Positions 11,997 to 23,739 are shown, counted from the stretch's first letter. The stretch is 64,000 nt of DNA from Heterodera schachtii (GCA_023374025.1 SIJG01000001.1:1673787-1737786); one strand, 5' to 3'. A program made the numbers and translations. Notes: generated by a model from the sequence alone, not told the origin.

Positions 11997-12788
11997 ACAT
12001 ATTCCAAATCCAAGGGGGAGGGCTGAAGCTGGTGGGAGAGCAAGAGAGACCTATCCATTTCGTAGTGCGACATTTGAGGATAAATTAGTTAATAAAAAAT
12101 GATTATGATTTTAATATGAATAAATTAATTAAAACAAAGAAACATTAAACATAAAAAATAAACTATCCAAATATACATACAAGCGTTTTTTAAATATAAA
12201 AAAAAATCAAAATTTCTAAGTTAATCAGTCGTCGCATCTGAACAATCAAAAAACTGGCATTGTTTTTATGATTAATTGGCATAATTTCCTCAAATGTCAG
12301 AACATATTAAAAAATCAGTACGGGCCAAAATGAGTATGCCAATGGGAGGACAAAATTTTCTATAAATAATAATTTTAAAAATATATTTTTTTAAATTTTT
12401 ATGATTATCAATATTTGTTCATCAAATGTCTCTCAAAAGTGACCTAATTAAAAGAACTAACCTGGGTAATAATCATAATTGATTGTCCCTTTTTGTCAGA
12501 TTACAACGATTTACCCTAAATATAAAAATCCTTTTCCCGAGTTTTGCATTGCTTCAGGTAAATCAAAAATGAATAAAAACACTTTTAATCCCGACATTTT
12601 AAGATGGATTCTTTTCAACCATTGTTGCTTTCTTCTTCGCAATTTTAACAACGCATTTCTCACTTTTTTATTCTGTGAAAGTAAAATTAATTAATGTTTA
12701 CATATTATAAAAATATTTAAAATAAAATTGCAAATTAAAAATGGTTTTTCCGCATTAAAATATAAATTTACATTTTAATTACTTTCAG

Positions 12789-13183
12789 TGCGATCTTTCT
12801 TTATCTGATCATTTGGCCACATTCATTCTTTCTCACACATCTGCTTATGAAGACACTTCTGAACAGCAGAATTTGGTGGAATTGGACTTGGAAAGAGTGC
12901 GCGAGTTGCAGCAAACGATCGAAGATGCCATTGATGGCATTGTTGCCGAGGATGGCACTTTTGCTGGAGTGTACTCGTGCCAACCGAACATGGAATTTAA
13001 ATTCAATGGTTTCAGTTTGAGTGATGGTAAATTCCATCGATTGCTGTTCTCATTCGGGCAATTCTAAGTACCGAAATTGGTGGACCAAAACAAATTGCAA
13101 TAGAAAATGGCAAATATTTGCGCTCACTTTTGAAGGCATTCGAATGTTCGGGAGGAAAATTGAAGAAAGTCAAAAAGAAGTAA
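12789..13183 (+). pseudogene. Broken coding segment, family unknown
   Basis: After an actttcag acceptor a frame runs through LELDLERVRELQQTIEDAID to NGFSLSDGKFH and stops at 13,065. A second frame continues straight on (SIAVLIRAILSTEIGGPKQ ... KKVKKK) to a TAA at 13,181. The two pieces read like one protein, but the only candidate intron between them does not keep phase, so a one-base shift is needed. It may be a decayed gene, a sequencing error or a mis-seen splice. The family is not recognised. Confidence 0.35.
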
Positions 13184-13820
13184 ATGATTAAAATATATAT
13201 AAAAGATTTAAAAAATGAATAAAAGACTTAATTAATTTTTGCAATTTAAACGATTATTAATTAGGCTTATTTAATATGAGTGAAAGAATTGTAACTGAAT
13301 TAACCTTCCTCAAATGAAACTGGTTTAAATATCTCTAGTGGTTCTCTAATAGTCTGTCTAATTCCAAAATTTATTACAATTTAAGAAAAGTAAAAAATTT
13401 GAAAATAAATTGTTGAATTTTTCAGTCATATTTTTTGAAATTCTAATAATTTTTATTACTTTCAGTCAATCAGAATTTGGTACTGCGCAATGGCTCGGCC
13501 CGGACAACAGGCAAAAATACCTAAATCCTCTCATTTATTTTTATAAACTTTTTTAGCATTTTCAAATTTGGCATTTTGACTGAAATGGAAGAAACTCAAA
13601 TGAGCAAATAGAAGAATTGAAAATGGAAGAAAGCGACGAAACTTTGCATCGGCAAAAGATTTTCAGAAGTCGGAATTCCGACCCACCAAAATGTCGGAAA
13701 TCAAAACATAAAATAATTATTAATTGAAATTTTTGTTTTTATGAAGTTTTTAGAAAAATATTATAATTTGTTATTGAATCTTGTTTTAATAATATAATAA
13801 GAAATGGACAAAATGTTAGG

Positions 13821-13888
13821 CCTCGGGTGGGAATCGAACCCACTTGTCCGCCCAGCACGTGGGCAGCTCTACCACTGAGCTAACGAGG
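13821..13888 (-). tRNA. tRNA or tRNA-like gene, anticodon uncertain (GTG in the best fold)
   Basis: On the minus strand the sequence has a clear D arm (GCTCAGTGGTAGAGC), a perfect 5-bp T arm (GTGGG TTCGATT CCCAC) and matching acceptor ends (CCTCG/CGAGG). Both internal promoter boxes, TAGCTCAGTGG and GGTTCGATTCC, are intact. The anticodon arm folds best as TGCCC-ACGTGCT-GGGCG, giving GTG (His), but position 33 is C rather than the usual T, the acceptor stem is only 5 bp and the length is about 68 nt. It may therefore be a tRNA pseudogene or a tRNA-derived repeat. Confidence 0.5.
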
Positions 13889-14122
13889 AACCTTCGTTTT
13901 TTATCCGGACCAATTCTAGCTTTAACAGATTAAAATGAGATTATAATTTCGCATTTAAACTTTCAGAAAAAGTTGTTCTTCTAAACGCATTAAGCCATGA
14001 AGAAGATTCCCACTTTTTTGTATTGAAATTACCATATTAAAATATCAAAAATATTTATGGATTTTATAAAAGATTATTTTTGACAAATTTTGATTATGCT
14101 TTTTATACATTAAAAAACGCAA

Positions 14123-14442
14123 ATGAATTGCTGGAAAGATTACATATTTTGTCAACAACCAAAATTTTGGAGATCAGCCAAAACAAAAGAGCAAAAAGAA
14201 TTTAAATGTCGAGCAGAAAAGGAACTGAAAAATTTCAGTTTTGAAATGACAATTAATGGAATATTAAGCGAAGAAAGACCAAACAAATTATGCAAGAAAT
14301 TGGCACAATTAAGCAGAAAAATGAAGCCAAATTAAAAGCAATTAAAAATGTTGAATTGCGCAAGAAAACTGAGAAATACTCGGAAATTGAAGCGCATTTG
14401 TTCAATTTTTATTTTCATTTGCTGTTCGATTTGAGGCGCTAA
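14123..14442 (+). pseudogene. Lysine-rich coding fragment with frame change
   Basis: Two overlapping forward frames (one ending at 14,335, the next ending in HLLFDLRR and TAA at 14,442) are both Lys/Glu-rich and coiled-coil-like (for example KQKNEAKLKAIKNVELRKK). No single continuous model fits without a shift and no start exon is evident. It could be remains of a coiled-coil gene related in style to the one at 15.2 kb. Weak call. Confidence 0.25.
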
Positions 14443-15167
14443 TAAATGGCATTGTTTTGCTTAATGTTTTTAATTGCTCAATTAGTTTCAAATTAAATAA
14501 ATTTTCTTTTCTTCCGACATTAAATTTCTCCACTTCGGGGATTAATTCGTCAGTTTCTCAATAAAATTTATTATCTTTTCATCAAAAATTAATTGATTAC
14601 AGCAAATTTGGGACAATTTTTGGGAAAAAAATTCATAAAATTTTTTTTCTTTTGCACTTTCCAATTTTTTTGTGTGGTTCTTAATAATATTTATGGTGAG
14701 GGTACGTTTAATATTTTAAATATCATCCATAAATTTAAATTTAAAGAAGCCTCCCTTTTCGAGAGGGGTTGAAAAATATGTAAAAACGGAACTTGCTTTT
14801 CCTAAATTCAATGTTAAATTATTTTATAAATTTTTCATTTATTAAAATTGGTTTTGGTTATTCTGTCCGTCAATGCCTTGCCTAAGCTCAGAAACAAATG
14901 GAAATATCCAAAGAATTTAAAAATATTCATCATTTGTTTATAATAAATATATAATAAAAAATTTGCATTCGAATAAAAAAATAATATTTATTATTTTTAA
15001 ATCATTAATTGTTTATTGATTTTTGCATTGGCAACGTAAAATAATTTTAATGACGCAATAATAAACAACGGAAATGCAAAAAAAAATTTCGCTATTTATT
15101 TTGTCGAATAAGAAATATTTTTATTATAATTAAAATTTTATCTCAATAAAAAAATAAAATAATAAAA

Positions 15168-17583
15168 ATGCGAATTTTAATAATTTTATTAATAATTGTG
15201 ATCATTTTTGCCAATGTTACAAACGGTGCAGGTTCACCACCACGAGGTCATTGTTTAAATTTAAAATAAATTTGTAATTGATTTAATTTTATATATGAAA
15301 AGTCTAAATTTTAAGACGAATAATCAAAGGGATAATGTTTATTTCTAAATTTTTAAATGTTCTTTGCGAAAAACACAAACATTTTTGGTTAAAAAAAACA
15401 AATCTTATTTAGTAAGGAGTGATTATTTGTTGAAAAAATAATTTAAAATATTAGTTATTCATTAAAATTAATTTAAAACACAAATAACATAAATACACTA
15501 AAAATTTAGAAAATTTTCATAAAAATCCCTAAGGGTTAGGGAAATTCTGTAAAATATAATAGAAGCATTGGAAGGAGGAAAAAATGGACTGAATTATCAA
15601 CTACTGTAAAAGCACACGATTTCGAAATAAATTAATCCATGAAATTTTTTTAGTCCGAATTAATACAAAAACAATTTTATCGGAAACGGACGAACAAATT
15701 AACAGAGAATTAAAAGCCTACCGAAAAGCACATGAGAACATTTTTGAGGCCGAATTGGAATGGGAGAAAAAGTTTACAAACAAAATTAGACAAAATGACA
15801 AAGAAATTGGCGAAATGTTCGCCACAATCAATCAAGCAATGGCAACTCACAAAGAAGCTATACGGTAGCAGTATAAGCTTGTATAATTAGTCAAAACCAT
15901 AACGGATATGAATTTAATTAATTCCTATTAATTAACCCGAAAATGCAAATATCCACTATAAAACTATGCAAAAATAATTCTGATCAGAGGATCTGATCGG
16001 AGCACTGATCAAATATTGATTGAAATGGACATGAAGCTGAGGACGGCTGGACAAAATGTTGAGAGAGCAGCCGCTGGCGTGGAATTGGCCTGGGAACAAA
16101 AGCGCGACGCGGACGCCGAACTCGCGGCAGCGGACGCGGCATTTAAACTGGCGCAACAGCGGCTGAATGCAGCAAAAAATGCGGCGGAGAATGCGAACAC
16201 GGCACTGGACGCGGCTGACGCGGAGCGCCTCCGTGTGATTGTAATTTTTTTTTTTAATTTTACGCTGAAATGGAATTTTTGATACTGACTTTGGTGGGTA
16301 TGGAATATTTTCAATTATGAAAAATTGTTCATTTTATTTTCATAAAATAAAACTTAAAAAAGCTGGACAATATTAAAAAAATTGATTAGATATGATATAA
16401 TTTGAAGAAAAAGGTAATTTAAAAATTATCAAAAAAATATTTTGGATTTTAAAATTTTTTGAAAGATAAAAAATGAAAATTTTCTTTTAAGGATGAACTG
16501 GAAAAAAATCAGAAGCTCCAACGCTTTGTGAATCAGCAATTAATGAAAATTGAAGTTTCGAGACAAATGAATGCTCATCATTATGAGGATATTTCGATGA
16601 AATCAGGCCATCGTGAAGCAGTGGAAGTAAAAAAATGCAAAATAAAATTATTTAAATAAATATTAAAAAAATTTTGGAATATGTGCCAAAAATCAAACTT
16701 GGAAATTAAATTTACTTACAATTTTTCTAGCGGAATGCAATTCTGATATATTGGTTTTTCAGGCACTTATTCAAATAGCAGACAAGCATTACACAAATTT
16801 GTACAGATTAAAACGTAAACTGTTGCTGGACCGAGAGATTGAGGTAAAATTTGAAGGTTCTTTAAAAAATAATTTTTAAAAATATCGCCAATTTGCGAAT
16901 TAATTTACTTAGACTATTAATAAAATTTTTAAAAACAAATTAATATCTTTTCTTCATTAGTTAATTGGACTCGAATTTAATTTTTAAAAAGTAAGTTTTT
17001 TTAATTTAAATTTGCTTAGCGTCAAAACAGTGACGCTTTTAACTGAACTTAGAGAATTGATAATCAATTCAAGTGCTATTAAATTTTATTCCCACAATTT
17101 GAGGAGTTGGTAAAAGCCCGGGATCTGAACAAGTATAAGCATGAAGTGGACGCGGTCACTTTCCGCCCGTTGGTGGACATTCGGGACAAAATTCTCTACT
17201 TGAGCACCAAACATTTCGGCCTGGAACTTGAAGAAATTGAAGCAGACGCCCACCGGCGGTGCATGGCGGACGGAAGCACAACGCCAAGCTACAGACAGAG
17301 ATTCAAGGCGGGACTGAAACGGCTGAACAGTGTCGGCAGAAGTTCCAGCAGAAACGACGACCAGTCACAGCTGTTGTCGCCGGGTAGCGCGAGCAGACAA
17401 CAATTGACAATAAGCGACGGAGGGGTTGGTTTTGAAAGGGTGGGACTGAGTTGGCCAGGACTCAAAGACGAAGCCATTTTTAGCCATTTTCTAGAAAAAT
17501 GTGTATATATTTTTCGACTTTTGGACAATCAGCTGGGGACAACTCAACTGAATTCGGCTAATGGATTACCAAATAAAGCCTAA
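15168..17583 (+). CDS. Secreted coiled-coil protein, candidate parasitism gene
   Basis: Six exons fit with agreeing phases: 15168-15246, 15654-15864, 15988-16234 (or to 16240), 16492-16626, 16763-16843 and 17104-17583, giving about 410 residues. Exon 1 encodes a classic signal peptide: MR, then a hydrophobic run of Ile/Leu/Val, then NVTNGAGS. The mature part is almost entirely Ala/Glu/Lys/Gln-rich heptad-like coiled coil (residues about 30-290), with an alanine-rich stretch in exon 3. A less ordered tail rich in Ser, Arg and Gln follows. There is no transmembrane segment after the signal. I recognise no named family. Weak resemblance of the helical part to SH3BP5-type coiled coils is not convincing and conflicts with secretion. 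In a cyst nematode a small secreted coiled-coil protein is an effector candidate, but this is inference. The last exon segment is repeated downstream. Confidence 0.62.
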
Positions 17584-18770
17584 GCCTATGCCTAGCCTAA
17601 AAAAGCTTCATCCTAGCCTAAGTCATTGTATGAGTTGCCTTTTAAAGATTAAAAAATATGTTTAGTTTAAAAATTTATTTATTTAATTTATTAAATTGTC
17701 GAAAGCTGAGTTGTCCTCGACTGATGGGTCCCCAGCTGACTGGTCCTGACGCGGGATTTTTTTCTTCTTTTTCTATGGCTAGATTTGATTCCCTTGTGGC
17801 CATTAAGGGGCAAATAAAATTTTAATCCGTTCAATAAAAATTAATTCATGTCATAGTTATTGTCGCCCGGCACCGCGAACAGACAGCAACTGACATTGGG
17901 CGGCGGCGGGGTTGGTTGAATGGGTGGGACTGGGTTGGCCGGTTGGCTAAGGACTCAAACATGTGGCCAGAAAAGTTGGAAAATGAAAAAAAAAAATTAG
18001 GAGAAGCCTAAATTTTATTCCCCTCTTTTTCCACTTCAGTTTCAAATATTTGGATGAGATTTTCCTAGATAAGCAGGAAAAATCTGGCGCCCAGAAAAAT
18101 CAGTTGCCCCAAAATGCCGGATTTTTGTTAAAAATATTTTGTCTCCAACTGAAATACAATTAACGTTGTCTCGGTGCGAGTTCAAGGACACAATAATCAA
18201 ATTTGGATAAATTAAAATTTTTTGATCCGTTCAATAAAAATTAATTCATGTCATAGTTGTTGTCGCCCGGCACCGCCAACAGACAGCAATTGACATTGAG
18301 CGGCGGCGGGGTTGGTTTTGAATGGGTGGGATTGGGTTGGCCACGACTCAAATAATGTACATTTTTTAAATTTCTTTTTTTTCTAGGGCTAAATTTCATT
18401 TTATAATGGCCTTTTAATTTTATTTTTCGTATATATCTTACCTCATTTCGAAATATCCGTTGGCTCAAAAAATAAATCACGTCACGTCTCCCAAAAGCCG
18501 GGTTTTCCCTTTCATTTCCAACTGAAACACGCTTATCGTTGTCTGGGTGAGATTTCAAGGATATAAGAATAAAATTTCTGAAATCCAATGGCAAATAAAA
18601 TATTTTTCATCTGGTCAATAAAAAAAATTATTTCTGTCGCGTCACAGTTGTTGTCTCCCGGCACCGGCAGCGGTAGCAAGCAGCAACAGCAACAACTGCA
18701 GCAACAACATGTTGGGGTTGGTTGGAGAGTTGAATATAAAATGAAATATATATAATTAAGATATTTTGGT
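17361..18770 (+). repeat. Four copies of a last-exon cassette
   Basis: The segment TTGTCGCCCGGCACCGC...CAGCAATTGACATTGAGCGG...GGGGTTGGTTTTGAATGGG occurs first inside the last exon of the secreted coiled-coil gene (from about 17,375) and again at about 17,861, 18,261 and 18,652, spaced 390-486 bp apart. Copies 2-4 share flanking sequence too (CCGTTCAATAAAAATTAATT upstream) and each is preceded by an acceptor-like catag or cacag. Copies 2 and 3 still encode SPGTANRQQLTL; copy 4 has gained a glutamine run (KQQQQQQLQQQH) and is open to a stop at the end. They could be alternative 3' exons or inert duplications. Confidence 0.75.
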
Positions 18771-19158
18771 GTTAATACATTTCACCAAAAAAACTGTGTA
18801 ACGGTAATTCGAATATTTATGCGTTATTCGGAAGTGAAAAGGGAAGAACGTACAGTCAATTGTGTGCATATCTCCGGCGGATTGACTTTGTACAATTGGA
18901 GACGGATGGAATAAAATGAACCGGGGGGGGGGGGTGAACAATTGTGAGGGAACAGCTTAAATAGTGATCGGGAATGGACTGCCTCTGACAAAACAATTTC
19001 TGTCACTTTATGATAAATGCGCGAGCATTGGGGCGCAGATCATTAGTGCCTAAATGTTGGCCACCAACAGTAAACCATAGAATGAATACCCATTCGAGAT
19101 TTGATTTTCAAAGAATCATCTCTTGGCGAAATGACAACAAATAGCTGTTTTTTACCAG

Positions 19159-19563
19159 CACGACCTCCAAAAACAGAAGCCCACCGAACTGGTGGCCTAT
19201 GTGGCACGTGCCGTTTGCCTGTACACCGACATTTTCAATCGCATGACGGAGGAGGAACGACAAAGTTTGAACGAAACCATGGCCTATGAAGAATCGCTGA
19301 CCGGACAGAAGAACATTGAACTGGTTGGCCAGAAGTTGGACGCACAAGTTGAGAAGAAAGTGAAGAGTCTGATCGCCGATCAACACATCAGAGAATATCC
19401 GACTGATCAGCGGACTGCGCTGAACATGCCGACACTACACGAGTTTTTGCGGTTGGAGCAGGGCGAGTCGTCGGAAATGGGCGAGAAAAAAGGTGCCATT
19501 GTTGCTCTACCCGGCAGCTTGGATGAGGTGCGCGAGGGGCTGAGGAAAGGGAAAATTCTGTAA
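19159..19563 (+). CDS. Last exon of an unidentified conserved-looking gene
   Basis: A strong acceptor (tgttttttaccag) opens a 134-codon frame ending in TAA at 19,561. It begins HDLQKQKPTELVAYVARAVC and continues through a helical, charged region (MTEEERQSLNETMAYEESL, then IELVGQKLDAQVEKKVKSL) to an end rich in Gly and Lys. GC content and codon use are gene-like and the opposite strand is less balanced. No domain is recognised and no upstream exon can be linked. It lies downstream of the repeated cassettes but could also belong to its own gene with a short first exon around 18.8-19.1 kb. Confidence 0.5.
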   Translation, partial: HDLQKQKPTELVAYVARAVCLYTDIFNRMTEEERQSLNETMAYEESLTGQKNIELVGQKLDAQVEKKVKSLIADQHIREYPTDQRTALNMPTLHEFLRLEQGESSEMGEKKGAIVALPGSLDEVREGLRKGKIL

Positions 19564-20220
19564 AATTTTTGCAAATTTTCAACAAATTCATTAAAATTCC
19601 AAACTTATTCATTGGCGTTGTGTTATACCAAGTGAAAAAAACTGAAAATGGCAAATTAAATTGAGAGAAAAGCAAAACTGTTTTTTTTTATATTTTTGAA
19701 TTTGCACTAAAAATATATAAATAGAAATGTGGGAAGTGTGTGCCGGGCCCGAGAAATGAGGGAATTGTCCGAATTTTTGGTCCTGTGATTCCCCGAAATT
19801 TGTTCTTAATTATTCCAAAATTCTCTTTAAGCGCCCTCCCCTCTCGTGCTTCCATGCCCTTCCTCTTTTTATTTTCATATTCTTTTCCTTTAAATAAATT
19901 TATTGCTGTACATATGGGTAAAATGGGAATATAAAATGTGTGAGATGAGAAATTAATTAGATCGATCGTCCAAAGTGCTTAAAGAATGCCTGGGGAAAAT
20001 GCCACTTTTGTCGGGTCCCGGGGAAAATAAAACGGTGGGAAGGGAACTCGGAGTGCCTTTTGTACGTGAAAAATATCCGTAAGTGGCGGAAGGGAGTGGA
20101 ATATGAAAAGAGGGATCGGATAGGAGGGAGATTGAACGGGAGACAAGCTGGGAAAGGGCAATCAATGTGTTAACAACGGGAGGAGGAAGGTTCGCCGAAT
20201 TGAGTCCCAGGGGTTTTGAG

Positions 20221-20411
20221 TAGAGTGCCACGGGACCGGGACTTGGAAGCGGACAACTGAGTACAACTGAGTACCAAGGTCCCGGTTTTGACCGGGACCG
20301 GGACTAGTCCCGGTTTTTTCCCGGGTTTCCCAGCCAAAAATTCCCGGTTTTTCAAACCGAAAAGGTCCCGGTCCCGGGTTTGCCCAAAATTCCCGGTCCC
20401 GTGGCACTCTA
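20221..20411. mobile_element. hAT-type MITE with 8-bp target duplication
   Basis: A 191-bp element lies between perfect copies of GTTTTGAG (20,213-20,220 and 20,412-20,419). Ends are TAGAGTGCCACGGGACCGG and its inverse CCGTGGCACTCTA. The interior is a GC-rich foldback of CCCGGTTTT/ACCGGGA units. A decayed relative lies at about 34,060-34,140. Non-coding. Confidence 0.85.
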
Positions 20412-20476
20412 GTTTTGAGTAAATTGGAAGGGGCTTGTGGATTACAACATGCATTTAAATTCACATTTATATTCAG

Positions 20477-21109
20477 ATGGCTCAAACACTGATCGAGGCG
20501 GAACAGCCATGGGATGACGGCACTGATCAGTTTCAGGGATTTAGTCTGCTTCAAAGACGGCCAACATTGAAAGATATGTTCAACAAATCACCATTGACAC
20601 CGATCATCGAAAGCAGCAGTGAACTGAGGCTGCGATCGGAGTCGGAGAACTCTGATCAGATGTACAGCTTGGAATTTCACGCCTTGCCAAGCCCACCGTG
20701 GAATGACAACATTGTGAACGGTGATCAGAAAGGAGACAATATGGTGATCAGTGATCAGAAAGTGAGCCAAGGGTCTGATCAGAAGCATTCTCCCAGCAAA
20801 TTGGCTGATCAGGAGCATTCGCCAAGCAAATTGGCTGATCAGGAGCATTCTCCCAGCAAATTGGCTGATCAGGAGCATTCACCCAGCAAATTGGCGCTGG
20901 TAAATGATCAAAAATTGAAGCAAGAAGCTGGGCATGCAAGAAGAAACAGCACTGGTAGCATCCATAGAGGTCAAAAGACGGAAAAGGAAGCTGATCATCC
21001 GTCATCAAGCAGAGCGAAAAGCATTGATCAACGGCCGGCGCTTCAGTACCATCCAGCGGCTGATCTGTATCACCAACGTGCAGCTTCGGCAAATGATAAG
21101 AGCGACTGA
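20477..21109 (+). CDS. Hydrophilic repeat protein of unknown function
   Basis: A 210-residue frame starts with ATG directly after a splice-acceptor sequence (tttatattcag), so this may be a first exon receiving a spliced leader, or an internal exon. The protein is polar with no hydrophobic segment: an acidic N-terminal part (GTDQFQGFSLLQRRPTLKDM), then four tandem copies of a 10-residue unit, ADQEHSPSKL (20,793-20,895), then a Ser/Arg/Gln-rich tail with an RRNSTGS motif that resembles a basophilic kinase site. The DNA is unusually rich in the palindrome TGATCA. Function unknown; nuclear or regulatory disorder is possible. Confidence 0.5.
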   Translation: MAQTLIEAEQPWDDGTDQFQGFSLLQRRPTLKDMFNKSPLTPIIESSSELRLRSESENSDQMYSLEFHALPSPPWNDNIVNGDQKGDNMVISDQKVSQGSDQKHSPSKLADQEHSPSKLADQEHSPSKLADQEHSPSKLALVNDQKLKQEAGHARRNSTGSIHRGQKTEKEADHPSSSRAKSIDQRPALQYHPAADLYHQRAASANDKSD

Positions 21110-22065
21110 CAACTATGGGAAGCATAGGGAACTGATCAGAAAGTTGAAGCATTTGGCAGTGATTTAACTATGAGTTGTTTTTGATCAAAATGTTGATATG
21201 AGAATATAAGAATTTTGAATGTGACCAATGGACTAACAAGTACTTTGGGCAATATTGCCAAAAAAAATAATTTTTATTTCGAATGAGGAGAAGGAAGATG
21301 CTCACTTGACTTTTTTATGGCACTAGATCAGCTGAAGTTTTTTCATTTTCGTCCTAGTAAATATTAAGTTTTTTCACATTTGATAAAAATCTAAAAAACC
21401 AGGTAAGTACAGCTTTCAAAGTTGCTTAGACAAGTTAATTGGTCCCATGATCAGATTGATTCATGAGGCTGATCAGGGGAGTGATCAAATTTTCAGCTTT
21501 CCCAGGTGACTTTGATCAGTTTCAAGATGTAAAATTCACAAATCTGTATCCAATTAACCTGATCATCATCATGTTTCAAAACATCATATAAGGTTTGAAA
21601 AAGACCAGACAAATCAAACAACACTCAATTAAATTGCAAAAACTGTGGCCTGTGAAGATTCCTTTCAAATGTCTTTCTGTACTTACTACGTCTAAAAAGC
21701 GGCGAAGGCACGGGCGAACAACGGCACGAACATTTTGCACGAGGAGCAAACGGGCGGGGTGAAGGCCAACAATGGCAAAGTAGCGCCACCAGCAGCAGCA
21801 AAAGCATACATCGCAATTTTTTGAGGGACAGAAATAGTACCGTAGGAAATGAGTGTACTGTATTAGGTCCGTCGCCATCTGTTCGATGTTTGGCTTATTT
21901 TTCGTCACTTTGACTTTGTACCCGACCGTTTTGTTGCATGTTTCCGTTGACGAAGTCAGTCCGATCATTTACAACGACCAGAGAATTCGATTCCATTTTA
22001 TTGTTTTTAAGCGGGGGGGGGGGGGGGCGTCAGGCGGCACAGATTCCGGGAGAATTGAAATTTCG

Positions 22066-22883
22066 GGTGTACTATAGTCAATCCCCCGGAAAAAAATAGC
22101 ACAAATGATATACCAATCGATTCGTCTCGACGAGCTATGCACGAAAAAGAAGGTCTCCAGTTGCGGAAATGCCAAAAAAAACCGGTTTTTGAACCGGTTT
22201 AAAACTTGAAAAATTGAGTGAAAAGGTGGGCTCCTGACCCTTTAAAACGGTCAAATTCGGACAAATTTGGTATCATTCGAAAGCTCTTGAGGAGCTTAGT
22301 CTAACATTCAGGGAATGAAGTCGAGCCGATGCAATCTAAGCACTGGGACAACTGAGTCCCAGTGAAAAAAAGAAAAAACACCAGTACCGAAAAATAATAA
22401 ACGGGAAATAACAATTTAAAAGCAAAATTTCGCAAAAGGGAGCATGCGAAGACGGAGCAAGTAGTGGGGCGAGACGGAGGGCGGAGGAAAAAGTCTGAAG
22501 AGCGCCACAGGCGATACTCGATATTCAAGGCTAAACGATTTTCGTGCATTATATAAGAAGAAACTGAAGTGTTTTTTCTTTTTTTCACTGGGACTCAGTT
22601 GTCCCAGTGCTTAGATTGCACCGACTCGACTTCATTCCCTGAATTTTAGACTAAGCTCATCAAGAGCTTTCGAATGATACCAAATTTGTCCTAATTTGGG
22701 CATTTTAAAAGGTCAGGAGCCCCCCTTTTCACTCAAATTTTCGAGTTTTAAACCGGTTCAAAAACCGGTTTATTGGCATTTCCGCAACTGGAGACCTACT
22801 TTTTCGTGCATAGCTCGTCGAGACGAATCGATTGGTGTATCATTTGTGCCATTTTTTTCCGGGGGGTTGACTATAGTATATCC
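22066..22883. mobile_element. Foldback element with about 315-bp inverted arms
   Basis: Two long arms (about 22,066-22,382 and 22,569-22,883) are near-perfect inverted copies around a 186-bp spacer. Outer ends read GGTGTACTATAGTCAA and TTGACTATAGTATATCC. The flanks GAAATTTCG/GAAATTTCT agree at 8 of 9 positions, compatible with a 9-bp Mutator-type duplication, although GAAATTTC is itself palindromic. Both arms contain ACCGGTTTTTGAACCGGTTT, CATTCGAAAGCTC and a CACTGGGACAACTGAGTCCC palindrome. No coding content. Confidence 0.7.
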
Positions 22884-22895
22884 GAAATTTCTATG

Positions 22896-23300
22896 ATTTG
22901 GCCTCTCCAAATTAGGCACAAATCAAAGAAATAAGGACATCTTCGAGCCCTGCCTTTTAAGAGCCACTCTACAAGCAGCTGACAGTTTTCCTCAACTTCA
23001 CTGTCGGCAGTTGATTGATTGTTCGATTTTCCCCGCGGGTTTTTCATCCGCTGTTACTGCTGTGATGATTTACGGTCCCCCTCCCCTTAGCTTTCTCGCG
23101 ATTCGCTGACCCTTCCGCTCACCTCCGTCTGCTTTTGACTTGAAAATATTGTTTTTTTTAATTTTGGACATAGCATCCTTATTCTCGTACTCGGCGCTCT
23201 GTCTCAGCCGTGCCATACTGATCATTAGTTTTACGAATGCCATTTACAGGGAACCGCCCGGTTCGTCGCGGCCAGTTCGCCGCGGCCGGTTCGCCGCGGG
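22896..23300 (+). repeat. Dispersed repeat, copy 1
   Basis: The block beginning GATTTGGCCTCTCCAAATTAGGC and running through CTACAAGCAGCTGACAGTTT, the CTTGAAAATATTG segment and TGCCATACTGATCATTAG recurs, in pieces, at 23,740-23,930 and 28,706-28,930, so at least three copies lie in 6 kb. Here the copy is interrupted by unrelated GC-richer sequence at 23,005-23,135. It ends in the TTCGCCGCGGCC minisatellite. Class unknown. Confidence 0.65.
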
Positions 23301-23655
23301 TGCCATACATATGTATTATTTATAAATTATAACATTACAAGGCTCAGTATGTTAAAGACTTAAAGTTTATGAGTTTAAACAAAATTAGACGGGTTCTTGT
23401 TATTTCGGGCCCAACTAAGCCGGTATTCAGGTCTAAGTCCAAACAGAGAAATTAGTACACGTTTAATTCTACGCTTAAACAACCGTAAGAATTGACTAAA
23501 TAATAAGATTGCCAGGTTTCCATACATAAATTTTTTGGTTTTCAAGAACATATAAATTTAAAGACACAAGGGTTGCTAAAACTTACTAAATTTTAATGAT
23601 TTATATAACATTTTATTTATTTATTTTGTTTTATTTTTTTTGAAATCCCCCCTCT

Positions 23656-23732
23656 GGTGCCCAAACTTCCCGGTGCCCAAATTTCTGGTGCCCAAACTTC
23701 CTGGTGCCCAAACTTCCCGGTGCCCAAACTTC
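23656..23732 (+). repeat. 16-bp tandem repeat, five copies
   Basis: Five consecutive variants of GGTGCCCAAACTTCCC. Contiguous, no spacers; a minisatellite. Confidence 0.9.
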
Positions 23733-23739
23733 ATGTCGC

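Noticed and set aside
11705..12088. Four long frames (Arg/Glu/Gly-rich and Ser/Leu/Pro-rich)
   Set aside because: Low-complexity purine repeat.
15654..17583. SH3BP5 (SAB) homologue
   Set aside because: Only general coiled-coil resemblance; the signal peptide and the lack of diagnostic motifs argue against it.
21576..21968. A 130-codon minus-strand frame rich in Cys and Phe
   Set aside because: No signal, domain, or splice support; composition follows local repeats.
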